This document shows, in pieces, positions 51,782 through 61,221 of a stretch of DNA of 64,000 nucleotides. The notes below the pieces were generated by a model, which searched no databases, was not told the origin of the DNA, and saw only the letters and a list, made by a program, of their open reading frames with translations. The stretch is taken from assembly GCA_947468275.1 (NCBI GenBank), contig CANIKO010000018.1, positions 1 through 64,000 of the forward strand. The letters run 5' to 3'. The position numbers and the translations under genes are program-made. Source of the DNA: Bacteroidota bacterium (GTDB taxonomy: Bacteria; Bacteroidota; Bacteroidia; NS11-12g; UBA9320). Numbering within the stretch: position 1 is the stretch's first letter; each line of letters begins with the position of its first letter.

Positions 51782-53404
51782 ATGGTAAAACGGTACCTTT
51801 TTTTCCTAAGTCTTTTTGTTTCCATAGTTAGTCAGGCTCAGTCTGGAAAAGATTCTACAGCGATTGCAAAAGATTCCGTAATTATGGATACCTTTAGTTT
51901 TGATTTAAAATTTTATAATGGAAAAGGAGAGTTAACATTTATCAGTCAACATTCAAAAGCTACCGGAGGAACGTATCAAATAAATTTGCCGACCGGCGAA
52001 TGGCAATATTTTGATAACAATGAAGTGCTGCGAATAAAAGGAAATTATAAAGTAAAGGGAACACAATCCAACAAATCGGGCCGTTGGGAATATTTTGATG
52101 ATGAAGGTGAATTGTTAATGGTAGGAAATTTTCCGCCTTTGAAATACAGCATTGTTTATTTAAAACCATTTGCTATTAGAACGGATGATGGCTTTGAAAT
52201 AATAAACTATAACGGCGAAGATGTTTTAGAAAAAAAAGAATACTCGCCGCCACCGCCACCCACCTCTATTTCTTCAACCTATAGAATTAATTTTTCAAAT
52301 GATTCCATGCAAAATGTAAATTACGATACCATAATTAATATGGACAATCGAAACTCTGATACTTGGCTGCTTGCAGATTCAAAATCCAAAACCATTGATG
52401 AAGAATTGAATCTGGTAGAAAACGGAAGTTTTGAAAAAGAAGATGGGAAATTGAAAAATAGCGGTGCGCAAATAGGTACACATATATATAACTGGAAAGC
52501 CTCAGCCGGAACTCCGGATTATTATAAATCTAAAAAATTTAATGCTTTGGATGGTGATGCTGCGGTAGGAGTGAGGTTTTATACCGAAAACTGGGCGCAC
52601 ATCGAATTTTTAAGTACCCAATTAAAAGAGCCGCTTCAGTATAATAAAACCTATTGTCTGAAAGTATTTGTAAGATTAAAAGAAGACTGTTTTTATGGTG
52701 TAAATGCTTTGGGGGCCTTGTTGAGTAATAATATTCCTGCCGAATATCAATTAATTCAGGGAGATGTAAAACCGAGTATAAAACATCATGGTGGAAGTAT
52801 TTTGACCTACAAAACCAAATGGATGCAATTAAGTTGCATCTACACTGCCAAAGGAAATGAGGAATATTTAACGCTTGGTAGCTTTACTAATTCCGATACC
52901 ATGCAGAAAAGGCATTTGAAAGGCGACAAGTTAGAAGCTTATTATTTTTTTGATAACATTCAGTTGTATGCTATCGAAAAACCTGAAGAATGCCCATGCA
53001 ATATGGGAAAGAAAGAAAAACTTGTATTACCCGAACCGCCGGAGGAAGTAGAAAAGGATAAGCCCAAAACCTTTGTAATTCGCAACATTTTTTTTGATAA
53101 TGATAAATGGGATTTATTGCCTGCATCGTTTGATGCCTTGGATTCATTATATGATGTCATAGATAACAACAACTTTAAGAAAATAGAAATTTCGGGACAT
53201 ACCAGTAAGACAGGCACTAGAGAAAGGAATCTATTATTGTCAAAAAATAGGGCTGAAGCTGTAAAAAAATATTTGGTAAAAAAAGGATTGCCGGCAGACA
53301 TGTTTATTTGCAAAGGCTATGGCCCCGACAGACCAATTGCCGATAATGAAACCGAAGAAGGAAGGGGTGAAAACCGGAGGGTGGAGTTTACTATTTTAGA
53401 ATAA
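51782..53404 (+). CDS. OmpA-family protein with N-terminal MORN-like and central binding domain
   Basis: The 540-residue protein has a signal peptide (about 1-20, ending VSQAQ). Residues about 35-110 hold MORN/YwqK-like repeats (LPTGEWQYFDNN, KSGRWEYFDDEG). A proline stretch follows. Residues about 205-400 form a jelly-roll domain opening NLVENGSFE, like carbohydrate-binding modules. The C-terminal OmpA peptidoglycan-binding domain has IFFDNDKWDLLP, ISGHTSKTGTRERNLLLSKNRAEAVKKYLV and the GRGENRRVEF end. It probably anchors to peptidoglycan from the outer membrane. It has its own start next to the toxin-antitoxin pair. Confidence 0.87.
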   Translation: MVKRYLFFLSLFVSIVSQAQSGKDSTAIAKDSVIMDTFSFDLKFYNGKGELTFISQHSKATGGTYQINLPTGEWQYFDNNEVLRIKGNYKVKGTQSNKSGRWEYFDDEGELLMVGNFPPLKYSIVYLKPFAIRTDDGFEIINYNGEDVLEKKEYSPPPPPTSISSTYRINFSNDSMQNVNYDTIINMDNRNSDTWLLADSKSKTIDEELNLVENGSFEKEDGKLKNSGAQIGTHIYNWKASAGTPDYYKSKKFNALDGDAAVGVRFYTENWAHIEFLSTQLKEPLQYNKTYCLKVFVRLKEDCFYGVNALGALLSNNIPAEYQLIQGDVKPSIKHHGGSILTYKTKWMQLSCIYTAKGNEEYLTLGSFTNSDTMQKRHLKGDKLEAYYFFDNIQLYAIEKPEECPCNMGKKEKLVLPEPPEEVEKDKPKTFVIRNIFFDNDKWDLLPASFDALDSLYDVIDNNNFKKIEISGHTSKTGTRERNLLLSKNRAEAVKKYLVKKGLPADMFICKGYGPDRPIADNETEEGRGENRRVEFTILE

Positions 53405-53436
53405 TAAGGAATTAGGAATCGAAAAAAATCATTAAT

Positions 53437-54177
53437 CTAAAAATCCCCAATTTCATATCGGATTCCCAAATTAGCTGAGATATTCCAAAGCCTTAGCTTT
53501 TCATATGAATTTTCAGCAGTATTCAGTATTTGCAATTTAACTAAGGCATCCGTCGTTAACCAAAAATCACCTTTAATATTTACATCAAATCGGCCGCCGG
53601 TTTGCAACGCGAAATTTATTTTAGCCGCATTATACCCCGTTTTATTAACGCTTAAATGGGTTTTTCCACGCATACTAAACCCTTCTAAAAATATATTTTG
53701 ACTTTGTTTTATTAATAATTGAGGGGTTAGTCCAATGTTAAACCAACCGGTATAAGTATTCATATTTTCTCTCGGTGTAACTTGAAAATTGAAACCAAAT
53801 GGCAATTCCAGATATTTGAAATGGTAGGTAAAATAGGCGTTTTTTTGTGCAGCTTGTGAAAGGTCAAATATTTGTCCCAAATCTCCTACAGTATCCAAAA
53901 AATTATAGTTCAATCGTTCGCGTACAAATCCATTATCATGGTAACCCATCCCAAAATAAAATTCACGTCCTTGAGTTTTTTCAAATAAAAACTGAATGCC
54001 AGCTGCTGCAAAAGGTTTTATTTTATCGGCATGGTCTAATGAATCTTTCCGTTTACTATTCTCGGACTTTAATATTCGTCCACTAAAATTTATACCCACA
54101 TAAGGTTTAATATATTTTTGACCAAATGAAAAAATAGAAACTGATAGCAGGCAAAGTAGTATTATGAATTTTGGCAT
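53437..54177 (-). CDS. Outer-membrane beta-barrel protein (PorT-like)
   Basis: The 246-residue protein has a signal peptide of about 18 residues (PKFIILLCLLSVSIFSFGQ). Alternating strands follow: KYIKPYVGINFSGRIL, GREFYFGMGYHDNGFV, FKYLELPFGFNFQV and the final WNISANLGIRYEIGDF. This is an eight-strand barrel pattern like the PorT/outer-membrane barrel families of Bacteroidota. The frame is open from a TTG at 54195, but ATG 54177 gives a proper signal peptide. It is convergent with the OmpA-family gene (32 bases between stops). Confidence 0.8.
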   Translation of the reverse strand: MPKFIILLCLLSVSIFSFGQKYIKPYVGINFSGRILKSENSKRKDSLDHADKIKPFAAAGIQFLFEKTQGREFYFGMGYHDNGFVRERLNYNFLDTVGDLGQIFDLSQAAQKNAYFTYHFKYLELPFGFNFQVTPRENMNTYTGWFNIGLTPQLLIKQSQNIFLEGFSMRGKTHLSVNKTGYNAAKINFALQTGGRFDVNIKGDFWLTTDALVKLQILNTAENSYEKLRLWNISANLGIRYEIGDF

Positions 54178-54237
54178 ATTTAAAAAGCGAAGCAATTTAT
54201 AAAAAGAATTGTAAACTTTGAGTTGTAAATGGTATTT

Positions 54238-55590
54238 TTACTCACTAACAGGACTGATGGATTTTGTTTTTACTCTAAATCTCCAAGCTGTAGTGATAGA
54301 AATAAAAATTAAACTGAGTGTAAGAGCCCACCAAATACCATAGATTCCCCATGAAGTGTATTTTCCTAAATACCAGGATAATGGAATTCCTATAAGCCAA
54401 TAGGCAATAAAAGTTAGAAATGAAGGAAATTTGGTATCATGTAAACCTCTTAATAATCCAAGGCTTACCGCTTGAATTCCATCAACCACTTGAAAAACAG
54501 AAGCTATTAAAATTAATCGAGAAGCAATAAGTAAAACTTCTTTTTCATTATTATACCACTGTGGAATTATTTGATGAAAAATGATTAGTAGCAATGCAAA
54601 CACCACTTCAACCGAAACTACCAACCACATTGCGGATAGTCCATATTTTCTAGCGCCTTTCATGTCATTATGGACATAATGTTCAGCCACATATATACTT
54701 CCAGAAACCGCAATACCGACTGCAAACATAAATGTAAGGCTTGCTACATTTATAGCAATTTGATGTGCTGCTTGCGGAATAGCTCCAATAGCCCCTGCTA
54801 AAATTGCGGCTCCTGAAAATGCAACAACTTCAAAAAAATATTGAGCGCCAGTTGGAATGCCTAATTTTAGAATTGGTTTTATATAATTAGTTTTAAAATT
54901 AAAATTAAAAACAGATTTGATTGAATAGTTAATAGTTTTGGATTTAAAAATAAACCACAAAATTGCCAATCCCATGATTATCCTTGATATAAGTGTGGCC
55001 CAACCGGCTCCGTTTAAGCCCATAGGTTTTATCCCCCAATGCCCATAAATAAATAACCAATTTAAAAAAATGTTGAGCAACAAAGCACCAAATGTTATAA
55101 TCATTGGTGAAAGCGTTAAAAAATATCCATCACATAAATTTTTACCTGATATATATAAATTCATTGGGAAAATAGATAACGCTAGTAAAAATAAAAAGGG
55201 TTTAGCTTGCGCCACTACTTCAGGTTTTTGATCTAAGTACGGTAATAATTCAATTATAACAATCATGACTATAAATAGAATAAATGCGGTAATAAGTCCA
55301 ATCAGTATCGAATCTCTTAAAAAAAATGGCAATGATTTATTATTTCCTCTGGCTCTTTCGCTCGAAACCAAAGAAGCGGTAGCTGTCAAAAGTCCAATTC
55401 CAAATATAGAGATTAGAAAAAATACACTCACTGAAAGTCCTGCGGCAGCTAAGGAAATGTGTCCGATTTTACCAACCATTATGGTGTCTGCTACACCCAT
55501 CAATACCAATCCAACTTGACCTGCAATTATTGGCCAGCCGGTAATTAGTATTTTTTTTATCCTATCCTTTTGACTTCCATACCCACTCAT
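54238..55590 (-). CDS. MATE family efflux transporter
   Basis: The 450-residue protein has twelve membrane helices. The N-terminal half reads GWPIIAGQVGLVLMGVADTIMVGKIGHISLAAAGLSVSVFFL and the second half GIPTGAQYFFEVVAFSGAAILAGAIGAIPQAAHQIAINVASLTFM, the twin motifs of NorM-type multidrug exporters driven by Na+ or H+. The ligand is unknown. A TATTTTTG box ends only 4 bases before the ATG, so the mRNA should be leaderless. It is divergent from the sirtuin gene. Confidence 0.93.
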   Translation of the reverse strand: MSGYGSQKDRIKKILITGWPIIAGQVGLVLMGVADTIMVGKIGHISLAAAGLSVSVFFLISIFGIGLLTATASLVSSERARGNNKSLPFFLRDSILIGLITAFILFIVMIVIIELLPYLDQKPEVVAQAKPFLFLLALSIFPMNLYISGKNLCDGYFLTLSPMIITFGALLLNIFLNWLFIYGHWGIKPMGLNGAGWATLISRIIMGLAILWFIFKSKTINYSIKSVFNFNFKTNYIKPILKLGIPTGAQYFFEVVAFSGAAILAGAIGAIPQAAHQIAINVASLTFMFAVGIAVSGSIYVAEHYVHNDMKGARKYGLSAMWLVVSVEVVFALLLIIFHQIIPQWYNNEKEVLLIASRLILIASVFQVVDGIQAVSLGLLRGLHDTKFPSFLTFIAYWLIGIPLSWYLGKYTSWGIYGIWWALTLSLIFISITTAWRFRVKTKSISPVSE

Positions 55591-55594
55591 ATCG

Positions 55595-55602
55595 CAAAAA
55601 TA
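55595..55602 (-). promoter_or_regulatory. -7 box (TATTTTTG) of the MATE transporter gene
   Basis: TATTTTTG on the minus strand ends 4 bases before ATG 55590, the closest box-to-start distance in the window. Confidence 0.6.
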
Positions 55603-55735
55603 AGGTTTGAATATTGTAATTAGTTAAAATGGTGATTAGTTAACATTGATGGTTGGACAAAATTGTGATTAGTTAAACCAATTACTATTCTAACAGTTTT
55701 AAACATTTCATCTTTTCAAACTTTTTCAAATTAAC

Positions 55736-55743
55736 TAACTTCG
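55736..55743 (+). promoter_or_regulatory. -7-like box (TAACTTCG) of the sirtuin gene
   Basis: TAACTTCG (TAnnTTCG variant) ends 5 bases before ATG 55749. No -33 TTG is visible. Confidence 0.45.
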
Positions 55744-55748
55744 TAACT

Positions 55749-56432
55749 ATGCAAAAACTTGTAGTCCTAACTGGAGCTGGTATAAGTGCCGAGAGTGGTA
55801 TAAAAACTTTTCGTGATGCCGGCGGTTTATGGGAAGGGCATGATATAATGGAAGTGGCTAGTTGGCAAGGTTGGGTAAAAAACCGAGAGCTGGTATTAGA
55901 TTTTTATAACCAACGTCGTCGAAATTTAAAAGATTCCAAACCTAATTCAGCGCATTTTGCCTTGGCCGAACTTCAAAAAAAATATGAAGTTACCATTATT
56001 ACCCAAAATGTAGACAATCTTCATGAACAGGCTGGGTCTCAAAAAATTGTGCATCTTCATGGGGAATTAACAAAAAGCAGAGGTACGATACGACCCCATA
56101 ATGTTTGCGAAATAGAAGGGACTGAATTAAACTTGGGAGATAAATGCGAGAAAGGCTCACAACTCAGGCCGCATATTGTATGGTTTGGTGAGGAAGTGCC
56201 GGAAATGGAAATAGCAATGGAAATTACTTCCCAAGCCGATATTTTATTAATTATTGGAACATCAATGGTGGTGTATCCGGCGGCATCATTGCTAAATTAC
56301 GCCAGTTTAAATATTCCGATTTACTACATAGACCCAAATATTCCGGATTTTAAATTCGGTAAAAATGTGGTACACATTAAAGAAAAGGCTACAGTCGGAA
56401 TGGAGGTTTTTATGACTAAGCATTTGCCATAA
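55749..56432 (+). CDS. NAD-dependent protein deacylase, Sir2/CobB family
   Basis: The 227-residue sirtuin core is complete: GAGISAESGIKTFRDAGGLWEG binds NAD, TQNVDNLHEQAG follows, His104 in HLHGEL is the catalytic base, and IIGTSMVVYPAA completes the fold. Tyr53 and Arg56 in FYNQRRR match the class III pair that lets CobB/SIRT5 remove succinyl and malonyl groups. Only two cysteines (120, 133) lie in the zinc ribbon region, where four are usual, so the zinc site is probably lost or altered. It would act on acylated lysines in the cytoplasm. A strong hairpin follows. Confidence 0.92.
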   Translation: MQKLVVLTGAGISAESGIKTFRDAGGLWEGHDIMEVASWQGWVKNRELVLDFYNQRRRNLKDSKPNSAHFALAELQKKYEVTIITQNVDNLHEQAGSQKIVHLHGELTKSRGTIRPHNVCEIEGTELNLGDKCEKGSQLRPHIVWFGEEVPEMEIAMEITSQADILLIIGTSMVVYPAASLLNYASLNIPIYYIDPNIPDFKFGKNVVHIKEKATVGMEVFMTKHLP

Positions 56433-56476
56433 AAAAAATAAAGCGACAAGTTTTAAAAATGGTCGCTTTATTAATT
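56433..56476. terminator. Bidirectional intrinsic terminator
   Basis: TAAAGCGAC (56439-56447) and GTCGCTTTA (56462-56470) form a perfect 9-bp stem with an A run before and T-rich sequence after. It lies between the convergent sirtuin and OmpA-family genes and can serve both. Confidence 0.8.
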
Positions 56477-56477
56477 A

Positions 56478-57884
56478 TTATTTAGAAAGATAGGATTTAA
56501 TAGCTTCTTTTAAGTCGGCTATATTTTCAAAAGATTTATAAACAACAGGGTTGGATGGGTCGCTAGTATTTCCTTCCATTGTAGCTAATGATGGTTTTTT
56601 ATCTTCGTATTTAATTCCAACAAATTTGTAGGCTAAACTAGCAGGAATTGTAAATTGAAACTTTTTATCCTTTGGAAATCCATTAATTAATGAACGTGTC
56701 GAATTAAGTGCAATAAAAGATGTAGTAGTAGAATTGGCAGGAGTATTTACAACGTATTCAATTGGAGTACTATTAATAAATTGGTCGCAATTAACCCACC
56801 CCATTTTGCTAACTGAAACAATATAATTAAGGTCACTATTAAAAATCTTCTTAACTATTTCCTCATTCATTTGTGCATGCAACTCGTCGCCTCTTAATTT
56901 AACTTGTTCTTCAATTTTCTTTTTGCTCATTCCTCCAATTCCAAGACATCCTTTTTTTCTGTTTTTCATAGCATCGGCAAGCATCTGGTCATGCAGTTGA
57001 TTATGGAAATCATCATCTGCGATCCACAGTTTATCTTTCTTAGATAAATTCCAGTTCATTGGGTCAATCTCAGAATTTCTTTGACCCGCAAAAACTTTCA
57101 TATTTTCTTTAAATGTGTCTGTTGGGAAAACTAAAAACATTGAATTTTGGCCTTTAACCCTCAAATTTTTCTTGCCACATTTTGCATTTATATATGCCAT
57201 CCCTCCACTTTCAAGTAAGTGTCCGTTTGATATCGTGGTTAAATTATCAAAAACCATATCGGCCTTTGTAAGCGCATCTTTAAATTCAATGGTTATGCAT
57301 TCCTCTTTGCATACCTTTTCATCGCCAAATGAATGTGCCATAATTACAAGTTTGGTTCCTCTTTCGGTAAATAATACGGTATCCCGATTTCCAGAAACAC
57401 AAAAACTTGAAATTGGATTGGCTAATAAAACCATAAGTTCTCTCACATCGCCCTTGGGTTCTGGGGGCTTAGGTATTTCCCATTTGGCGGCCATATCAAC
57501 TCGTCGGTTTTTTTGTTTACCGATTTCAGATTCATTATTGGCCATAGGTTTATTTTCGCCGTTGTATCCGAATTTTATTTTGTTTGAATCTAAACCATTT
57601 TCAACCAAATATTTTTTTACAATGCGGCTTCTATTTTCTGATAATTTAATGTTAAACATACTATCTCCTACATTGTCTGTATTTCCTGAAATTGACATTT
57701 GTAGTTTAACTTTAGTTTTTAAAGAATCTGCTAGTGCTTTTAAATACATTTTTGAGGAATCGCTCAAATCAAATCTTGCGGATTCAAAAAATACTGCCGC
57801 CTGAACTTTACCTGTTGTTTGGGCAAATGATTTGGAAAGTAATGTTAGTAAGCAAATACTAAATAGGATTTTAAATAATTTCAT
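56478..57884 (-). CDS. Secreted protein with N-terminal OmpA domain and long unknown C-terminal region
   Basis: The 468-residue protein has a signal peptide (about 1-21, ending SFAQ). The OmpA peptidoglycan-binding domain comes first (about 27-137): QAAVFFESARFDLSDSS, ISGNTDNVGDSMFNIKLSENRSRIVKKYLV and the KQKNRRVDM end. OmpA domains usually sit at the C-terminus, so the order is inverted. The remaining 330 residues are a mixed domain with several cysteines (CVSGNRD, CKEECITIEF) and a helical stretch near MLADAMKNRKKGCLGIGG. That part resembles nothing I recognise. It lies convergent with the sirtuin gene. Confidence 0.82.
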   Translation of the reverse strand: MKLFKILFSICLLTLLSKSFAQTTGKVQAAVFFESARFDLSDSSKMYLKALADSLKTKVKLQMSISGNTDNVGDSMFNIKLSENRSRIVKKYLVENGLDSNKIKFGYNGENKPMANNESEIGKQKNRRVDMAAKWEIPKPPEPKGDVRELMVLLANPISSFCVSGNRDTVLFTERGTKLVIMAHSFGDEKVCKEECITIEFKDALTKADMVFDNLTTISNGHLLESGGMAYINAKCGKKNLRVKGQNSMFLVFPTDTFKENMKVFAGQRNSEIDPMNWNLSKKDKLWIADDDFHNQLHDQMLADAMKNRKKGCLGIGGMSKKKIEEQVKLRGDELHAQMNEEIVKKIFNSDLNYIVSVSKMGWVNCDQFINSTPIEYVVNTPANSTTTSFIALNSTRSLINGFPKDKKFQFTIPASLAYKFVGIKYEDKKPSLATMEGNTSDPSNPVVYKSFENIADLKEAIKSYLSK

Positions 57885-58116
57885 GGAAGAATTTAAGTGA
57901 ATTATATATATGTGTAACTCGTTTTTGAAGAGTGGTGCAATAATAATAAATTTTAGAGTCTAACTTTTGATTCATATAAACAAATAATTATTTTTAAATA
58001 CAGTCTGATAGGAATATAACTATTGGTCGTTAATAATAGTGACTTAACAATTTTAAAACATACTTTTAGTTGCACTTTTGCCTAAAAAAGTGTTAACTCG
58101 CGGATTAATTAAAGAA

Positions 58117-59016
58117 ATGACCAATCCATCATTAGTAATATTAGCCGCGGGAATGGGAAGCCGTTATGGCGGTTTGAAACAACTTGATCAACTCGGCCCA
58201 TCAGGTGAAACCATCATCGATTATTCATTGTATGATGCTTTAGAGGCTGGTTTCAAAAAGATAGTTTTCGTAATTCGCAAAAGTTTTGAGCAAGAGTTTA
58301 AAGAAAAAATTAGTAATAAGATTGGAGACAGAGCAGAGGTTTGCCTTGTTTTTCAGGAGTTTGATACAGTAATAGAGGGACTTGGAATGGAAGTTCCACA
58401 GCGTGAAAAACCTTGGGGAACTGGCCATGCTATATTAGTTTGTGAATCTGTAGTAAAGGAACCCTTCGCGGTTATAAATGCCGATGATTACTATGGGAAA
58501 GATTCATTTAAGCAGATTTATAAATTTTTAACCAACGAAGTTTCTCCATCTTGCTATGGCATGGTGGGTTATTCTTTAGATAAAACTCTTTCCGAAAATG
58601 GATATGTAAGCCGTGGCGTTTGTCAAACTGAAAATGGACTATTAAAAGAAATTAAAGAACGCACAAAAATAAAGCGAGAATTAGAAGGTATTTATTACAT
58701 AGATGGCGATGATAAATTCGAATTGACGGATAATTCTGTCGTATCAATGAATTTTTGGGGCTTCGATAATTCTATTTTTCCTCATCTTAAGCAAAGTTTC
58801 AATAAGTTTTTAACTGAAAAAAGTGATGACCCTAAAGCTGAATTCTTTATTCCTATTATAGTAGATGAGTTAATTAATAGCGGTCAGGTGCAATTACAGG
58901 TGATGACTTCTCAAGATCAATGGTATGGGGTAACATATAAGGAGGACAAAGAAACGGTTATGTTAGTATTTGCTCGTTTTTCAGACACAGGGCATTACAA
59001 AGTCCCGGTTTGGTAA
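58117..59016 (+). CDS. Sugar-phosphate nucleotidyltransferase family protein
   Basis: The 299-residue protein has the nucleotidyltransferase N-terminus SLVILAAGMGSRYGGLKQLDQLGPSGETIIDYSLYDAL with the glycine-rich loop and lysine, then WGTGHAILVCESVV and the metal-binding FAVINADDYYG. These enzymes join sugar-1-phosphates to NTP. The late FELTDNSVVSMNFWGFDNSIFPHL region fits a known Bacteroidota group without a proven substrate. The frame is open from TTG 58078, but ATG 58117 begins four residues before the conserved motif. pabB follows after 51 bases. Confidence 0.85.
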   Translation: MTNPSLVILAAGMGSRYGGLKQLDQLGPSGETIIDYSLYDALEAGFKKIVFVIRKSFEQEFKEKISNKIGDRAEVCLVFQEFDTVIEGLGMEVPQREKPWGTGHAILVCESVVKEPFAVINADDYYGKDSFKQIYKFLTNEVSPSCYGMVGYSLDKTLSENGYVSRGVCQTENGLLKEIKERTKIKRELEGIYYIDGDDKFELTDNSVVSMNFWGFDNSIFPHLKQSFNKFLTEKSDDPKAEFFIPIIVDELINSGQVQLQVMTSQDQWYGVTYKEDKETVMLVFARFSDTGHYKVPVW

Positions 59017-59067
59017 TTACTAATATAGTGTTTTTCCTTTATTAATAATAGATTTCCACTTTCAGTT

Positions 59068-60387
59068 TTGGCGCCAATCTATTTAAATAATTATCAAGAA
59101 TTTGAAGCAAAAGCAAAATTATTTGCTTCAAATTTCAATCCTTGTTGTATATTAGATAGCTGTGAAATTAAACCGCAACTCAATAAAGGATTGTATAAAT
59201 TAGTTATAGGATTTGGGGGTCAAGAAGTTAGTGTTTCAGAAAAAAATCAATTAGACTCCCTTTACTCATCATGGGAAATTAATAAATCGTGGTTATTTGG
59301 TGTACTAGGATATAATTTAAAGAATGAGACTGAAAAATTATCTTCACTTAATGATAAATGTTTTGGTTGGCCAGATTTGAGTTTTTTTATTCCTAATATA
59401 GTAATTACAGTAACTTGGAATAACGAACTAAATATTGAAGGGGTTGATGCTAGTTTGATTTTCGATACAATAAATAAATATAAATCGGAAGCGCCTTCAA
59501 TTAATCATATAATTTGTTCATCTGATTTACTTGCCGATTTAGATAAGGATAATCACAAGGATGGGGTTAATCGGATCAAGGAGGAAATTCTTAATGGTAA
59601 TGTTTACGAGTTAAATCTATGTTCCCGGTTTTTATATGAAAATATTTCAGTAGGCAGTGCATATAGCTTATATGAGGAGTTAATGGAAATATCACCGGCA
59701 CCATTTTCGGCCTATTTTACACTTAATAATAAGTATGTTTTAAGTGCAAGTCCCGAACGGTTTCTAACAAAAAAAAATAATACGCTTATTTCCCAGCCAA
59801 TTAAGGGGACTCGGCCACGTGGAAAAACTAATGAAGATGATGAAGTTTTTAAATCTGATTTGGCTTCAAACAAAAAGGACCAAGCCGAAAATGTAATGAT
59901 TGTAGATTTGGTTCGAAATGACATGGCTCGGGTTGCAAAACCAGGTTCAGTAAAAGTAAATGAGTTATTTGGGGTATATAGTTACAGCCATGTTCATCAG
60001 ATGGTTTCAACAATAAGTTCAGAACTTGATAAATCCTTGGTATGGTTGGATGCAATCAAAGCTCTGTTTCCGATGGGAAGCATGACCGGAGCACCAAAAA
60101 TAGCAGCAATGCAATTCATAGAAGAAATTGAATTGACCAATAGAGAATGGTATTCAGGAGCCTTGGGTTATATAGATCCCTTCGGAAATATGGATTTTAA
60201 CGTTTTGATCCGCAGTATTTTTTATGATTTACTGCAAAATAAATTAGCCTATTATTCTGGAGGTGCCATTACTATTGATTCTGACACGGACGAGGAATAT
60301 CTTGAAATGACGGTGAAAGCAAAGGCTATAGACTCTTTGATTTTAAAATATTTATTTAATCAAATCAAATCGTTCGAAAAACATTAA
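59068..60387 (+). CDS. pabB: Aminodeoxychorismate synthase component I (PabB-like)
   Basis: This 439-residue chorismate-binding enzyme converts chorismate plus ammonia to 4-amino-4-deoxychorismate for folate. Lys246 in QPIKGTRPRG is the residue that marks PabB (anthranilate synthase has Ala). The C-terminal chorismate-binding domain has DLVRNDMARVAKPGSVKV, YSYSHVHQMVSTI, FPMGSMTGAPKIAAM and YSGALGYIDPFGNMDFNVLIRS. The matching glutaminase (PabA) is not adjacent. The start is TTG with no ATG nearby and remains the least sure point. The 3' end nearly meets dapF, convergent with an 18-base gap. Confidence 0.9.
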   Translation: MAPIYLNNYQEFEAKAKLFASNFNPCCILDSCEIKPQLNKGLYKLVIGFGGQEVSVSEKNQLDSLYSSWEINKSWLFGVLGYNLKNETEKLSSLNDKCFGWPDLSFFIPNIVITVTWNNELNIEGVDASLIFDTINKYKSEAPSINHIICSSDLLADLDKDNHKDGVNRIKEEILNGNVYELNLCSRFLYENISVGSAYSLYEELMEISPAPFSAYFTLNNKYVLSASPERFLTKKNNTLISQPIKGTRPRGKTNEDDEVFKSDLASNKKDQAENVMIVDLVRNDMARVAKPGSVKVNELFGVYSYSHVHQMVSTISSELDKSLVWLDAIKALFPMGSMTGAPKIAAMQFIEEIELTNREWYSGALGYIDPFGNMDFNVLIRSIFYDLLQNKLAYYSGGAITIDSDTDEEYLEMTVKAKAIDSLILKYLFNQIKSFEKH

Positions 60388-60405
60388 TACAGATGAATAT
60401 ATTAA

Positions 60406-61221
60406 CTATATATCTACTTCACCTGAAAATACCAATTCAGCAGGACCGCAAAGATTCGTATTTGAATAAGTTGCATTAATATACTCAAACTTTACCTTTA
60501 ATTCACCTCCGATAGCATTTACATTTATAGTTTGAGAGCCTTCAATATTATTAAATAAAGAATGGTAAGCTATAGCTGCAGCTGTTACTCCGGTTCCGCA
60601 ACTCAAGGTTTCATCTTCCACACCCCTTTCATAAGTGCGGATTGAAATATTGTTTTCAGCATCGATTCCTACAAAATTCACATTTATACCTGCTTTTTTA
60701 AAGGTATTGCTATACCTAATTTTAGCTCCATGATATTTTACATCAATTTCAAGAATGTTAAGTTTACTATCAATAAATAAAATAAGATGAGGTGACCCCG
60801 TATTAATTAAGAATTTATTGATTACAGGTAATTCTTTTTCTGAAAAATTAATAGGTGATATAACAGGGTTATGCATTTGTAGGTGGATGATATTATTATC
60901 TATTTCAGCTAGGTGTATACCATCTGTAGAGACAAAACTGGTTTTGTTCGTTTTAATAATTCCTTGATCCTTGGCAAACCTTACAGCGCATCTGCCACCA
61001 TTTCCGCAAAAACTTTGACTCCCATCTGGATTATAAAAAATCATTTTAAAATCAGCAGTTGGTGCCGGTTCTATAATGATTAGGCCATCACTTCCAATTC
61101 CAAAATGACGGTCACAAAGCCTTAAGGCTAGTTCAGGTGAATGGGCAATTTGGTGATCGAAATTATTAATTAAAATAAAATCATTTCCTGTGCCATGGTA
61201 TTTACAAAACTTGTTTTTCAA
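60406..61221 (-). CDS. dapF: Diaminopimelate epimerase
   Basis: The 271-residue enzyme interconverts LL- and meso-diaminopimelate in lysine and peptidoglycan synthesis. The two active-site cysteines are Cys72 in FCGNGGRC and Cys208 in SCGTGV. The HGTGNDF start motif and the NTGSPHLI segment (about 140) are present. Its TTG start overlaps the stop of the upstream gene as TTGA, so it should be translated by coupling. It is the third gene of an operon with an ECF sigma factor and a membrane protein, an unusual partnership for dapF. Confidence 0.95.
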   Translation of the reverse strand: MKNKFCKYHGTGNDFILINNFDHQIAHSPELALRLCDRHFGIGSDGLIIIEPAPTADFKMIFYNPDGSQSFCGNGGRCAVRFAKDQGIIKTNKTSFVSTDGIHLAEIDNNIIHLQMHNPVISPINFSEKELPVINKFLINTGSPHLILFIDSKLNILEIDVKYHGAKIRYSNTFKKAGINVNFVGIDAENNISIRTYERGVEDETLSCGTGVTAAAIAYHSLFNNIEGSQTINVNAIGGELKVKFEYINATYSNTNLCGPAELVFSGEVDI

